Positions 37,501-41,073 of a DNA stretch of 64,000 bases are shown here, piece by piece. The translations under genes were made by a program, and so were the position numbers. Source of the DNA: Liopterus haemorrhoidalis (Eukaryota > Arthropoda > Insecta > Coleoptera > Dytiscidae); the NCBI GenBank assembly GCA_963971575.1, contig OZ020616.1:30980306-31044305 (forward strand), written 5' to 3'. Within the stretch, counting starts at the first letter, position 1, and each line of letters starts with the position of its first letter. The notes beneath the pieces are model-generated. The model was given only the letters and a program-made list of their open reading frames with translations. It ran no database searches and had not been told where the DNA came from.

Positions 37501-40500
37501 ATCAATAGAAAAGATGAACAAGAACACATTGAGCAAGAAGAAACCTCTGATTGAGAGAACTTAGCTGAAATAATAGTGAGCAAGTGGATTGTAGTGAAAT
37601 TTCCAGCAAACAAACACAACCAAACAATACAAGTGATGACAAAAAAAAAAGATATAAGTGATGACTCTAAAAGAAGTGATGACCTAAAAAAAAGGTCCTC
37701 ACTTCTAAAATATAAATGATGACTTCCTTAAAAAATTGATGTGAAGTGTGAATATTCACACATTTCAGGGTTTCGCAGGTATATAATAAGTGAAGGCGGT
37801 ATGCTGAGTGTGTAGGACAAATTTTACTTTGTAGTAATCACGGAAAAATTAACGATATTTTTAAAATAATTTATCGTCTGTTAATCATATATTAAGACTG
37901 GTTATTAAATTTACGCTCTTACAAAATTACTTACTTTACAAAATTAAATACAACATTTGTCAAAATATAACTATAATTTTGACAAAATAATTTCAACATA
38001 AAAAAAATGCAAAAAAAACAGAAAAAATAAAATTCACTCCGTACTCGAAATCGAAACCCTTCGTTTCCAGCGCTTTTTAGCTTACGACACCAGTGCTCTA
38101 ACCCATTACGCTATCGCACGCCTTGCATGTGATTTGTCCCACACCCTGTAGCCCAGATGGTTTAAACTAAAAATCTAAAAAAATTCTAAGTAATGTATAT
38201 TGGTGTGAACCGAAATAGTACAACAGGAATTTTTGATCAGATTATGTTTTCGGAAAATAACGCATTTTTTGTGGTTTTTGGTTCACAAAGTACAAAAGTT
38301 ATACCAATGTAAGACACTCACATGCAAGGCGTGCGATAGCTTAATGGGTTAGAGCACTGGTGTCGTAAACGAAGGGTTTAGAGTTCGAGTACGGAGTGAA
38401 TTTTATTTTATCTATTTTTTTTTGCATTTTTATTATGTTGAAATTATTTTGTCAAAATTCTAGTTATATTTTGACAAATGTTGTATTTTTAAGAGCGTAA
38501 ATTTAGTCTTATTATATGATTAACAAACGATAAATTATTTTAAAAATATCGTTCATTTTGCCGTGATTACTACAAAGTAAAATTTGTCCTACACACTCAG
38601 CATACCGCCTTCACTTATTATATACTTGCGAAACCCTGAAATGTGTGAATATTCACACTTCACATCAATTTTTTTTATTATTTGCGGCACTCTGTTCGTA
38701 CCTTACCAGGAATACCACAGTGTGACGGAATCCAGAAAATTACCAGGTCTTTACCTGCTTGGACGATGTTGTGATACAGAAATAACAAAACTAAGAATCG
38801 GACACACTGCACTGACATACATTTTTGATAAGACCAACCCGATAACATGCAACACATGCAACGACCAACTGACAGTGAAAAAATACGAGGGTTGCGTTTT
38901 ATATTTCGGTATTTGAGATCAAAAACAATTTATCAACAAAAGTGGCTTTGTTGTTTTTCAAAATATTCTCTATGAAGATCAATACACTTTTGCATGCGTT
39001 TGAACCAGTTTTCGAAGCAATTTTTCCACTCTGATTGAGACTTTTTCCACTGCGATCGTCAAATTATGTGGAATCCAACGCGAACAAATCTTTTTGACGG
39101 CCAAACGTTCATGCAATAGTGAATGTATGCTGGTCCCACCAATGCCCAAGGATACCTCAATCTCACGATAAGTCACATGACGATTTTGCAGCATCAGTTC
39201 ACGCACAGTATCAATGTTTTGCGGAACAACCGATTTTGGACGCCCTTCACGAAATTCGTCCTTAAGCGAACTACGGCCACGATTGAAGTCGGCAAACCAT
39301 CGATAAACAGTAGTCCTTGATGGTGCTTCATCGCCAAAAGTCGAATTAAGTTCATCGATGCACTGTTGTTGGGTTAATCCACGTTGTAAAAAATAATCGC
39401 TCGAAAATGTTCACAATTTAATGCCATTTTTAGCTGCGATGATTTTTTTTAAAGATACTGTGAACAACACAAATAGCGCTCGTAGGTCAAAATGTTCTGA
39501 GTACGTATACCGGCAAAAATGTTTACGATAGAAGCATCAGTTACCAGATGGCAGCACTAGTTTAGCGCAATCCCGAAATATAAGAGGCAAACCTCGTACT
39601 AATTGACTGCCCAAACTTTATTAGAGAAAGGGCACTAAACAATTTATCCGCAACATTAAATGAGACACTATCAAAAGTCTTGGATCTCCTGACGAATCAT
39701 TAAATACCTGAAGAAAATAAACCTCTTTAACCAGTAGTAAATTAATGTATTGTAGAAAATAATATTGTAAATTAATAACGAACCGGGATATTAATAACCC
39801 TTGCTGTTAAATTTATCAAATAAAAAAAAAAAGTTTTTGTAGAACCACACCAAAAAGAAAGTTCAGAAGAAGATTAGGAAGAACATGGAAAGAAGAAATT
39901 CAAAGAGTTGTAGCAAAGAGGGGTAAAATGGAAAAAACTGTCACTAGACAGAAAAAAATCGCAAGAAATATGAAAGAGGTCGCTGGAAGAAAAATACTCA
40001 AACAAATTTTTGTCACTAGAAAATGGTAAAAAAAACTTAAGGATTAAGATAAGATAGAAATAAATGATAAATTACCTTCATTTTCTTTTTTGGTGTTGTG
40101 CCTGATACTAAATCACTCGGGTCAATACTACATTCCCACACACAAGCTTGGCCATTCCTACTAATTGTAGTAATATCAAGACTATTAACTTCAAAAAAAC
40201 ATCCAACAATTGCATCTGTATGACTACTTAATGTACAGTTTCTAAAATTTGCATATCTAAAAACAAAACAATAATATAAGACAGAACATTAGGTGATAGA
40301 ATAATGAAAGCCAAGGCGATTTTTTAAATATGTAACTTACTTTTCAATAGTATATAATTTAGTATTTGTATCATTTGAACCAACAGCTAAGACTTTAGAA
40401 TCGCTTGACCAGTCTATACAGGTTGTTGTGTCATATGCACTATGGAAAACTCGCTCCATAATAAAAGAATTATATTCCCCTGTATAATTCCCTGGTGCCT

Positions 40501-41041
40501 TGAATATAAATACTAAAAAAATCAAGTACAATTAATTCCCAGTGAAAATAAAAAAGGAAAAGAAAAAAAATTAAGACACACAAGTTTTAACAAAGTCTGG
40601 TTGTATATTTCATTATGCATAAAAAAAAATTGTTGTGAAGTGTGAATTTTCACTTTCAGGGTTTTCTAGGTATCTAGTAAGTGACAATAAATTGTGGGTA
40701 CATATTAAATATGAAAAAATTCGACTTTTGAAACAAAAAAAAAACAAAAACAAAAAAAAAATGCAACAAAACAGGGACTTACAAGTGTGCTTAATTACAA
40801 GACATGCGCGTATCAAGTTAACTAGTCAGTTCTACAGTTAACCAGTTAAACAATGTTTGCAAAATCTTAAAACCGACACGAGTAAACTCTCATTTCTAGT
40901 TAACCGATTTTTACCAAAAGTTGATTAACTCGTGCCATTGATGTCAAAAGCATAAATATGAAGTTTCATAAAAATCCTTTCAGCCGAATTTGCTCTGCAC
41001 GTGTACACAGACAGACAGATGGACAGACAGACAGACGGACG

Positions 41042-41073
<32 letters not shown>

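Noticed and set aside
38043..38120. A functional tRNA gene on the minus strand in the foldback element.
   Set aside because: The A- and B-boxes are recognisable, but the spacing and the arms do not give a sound cloverleaf, and the segment is duplicated in the opposite arm.
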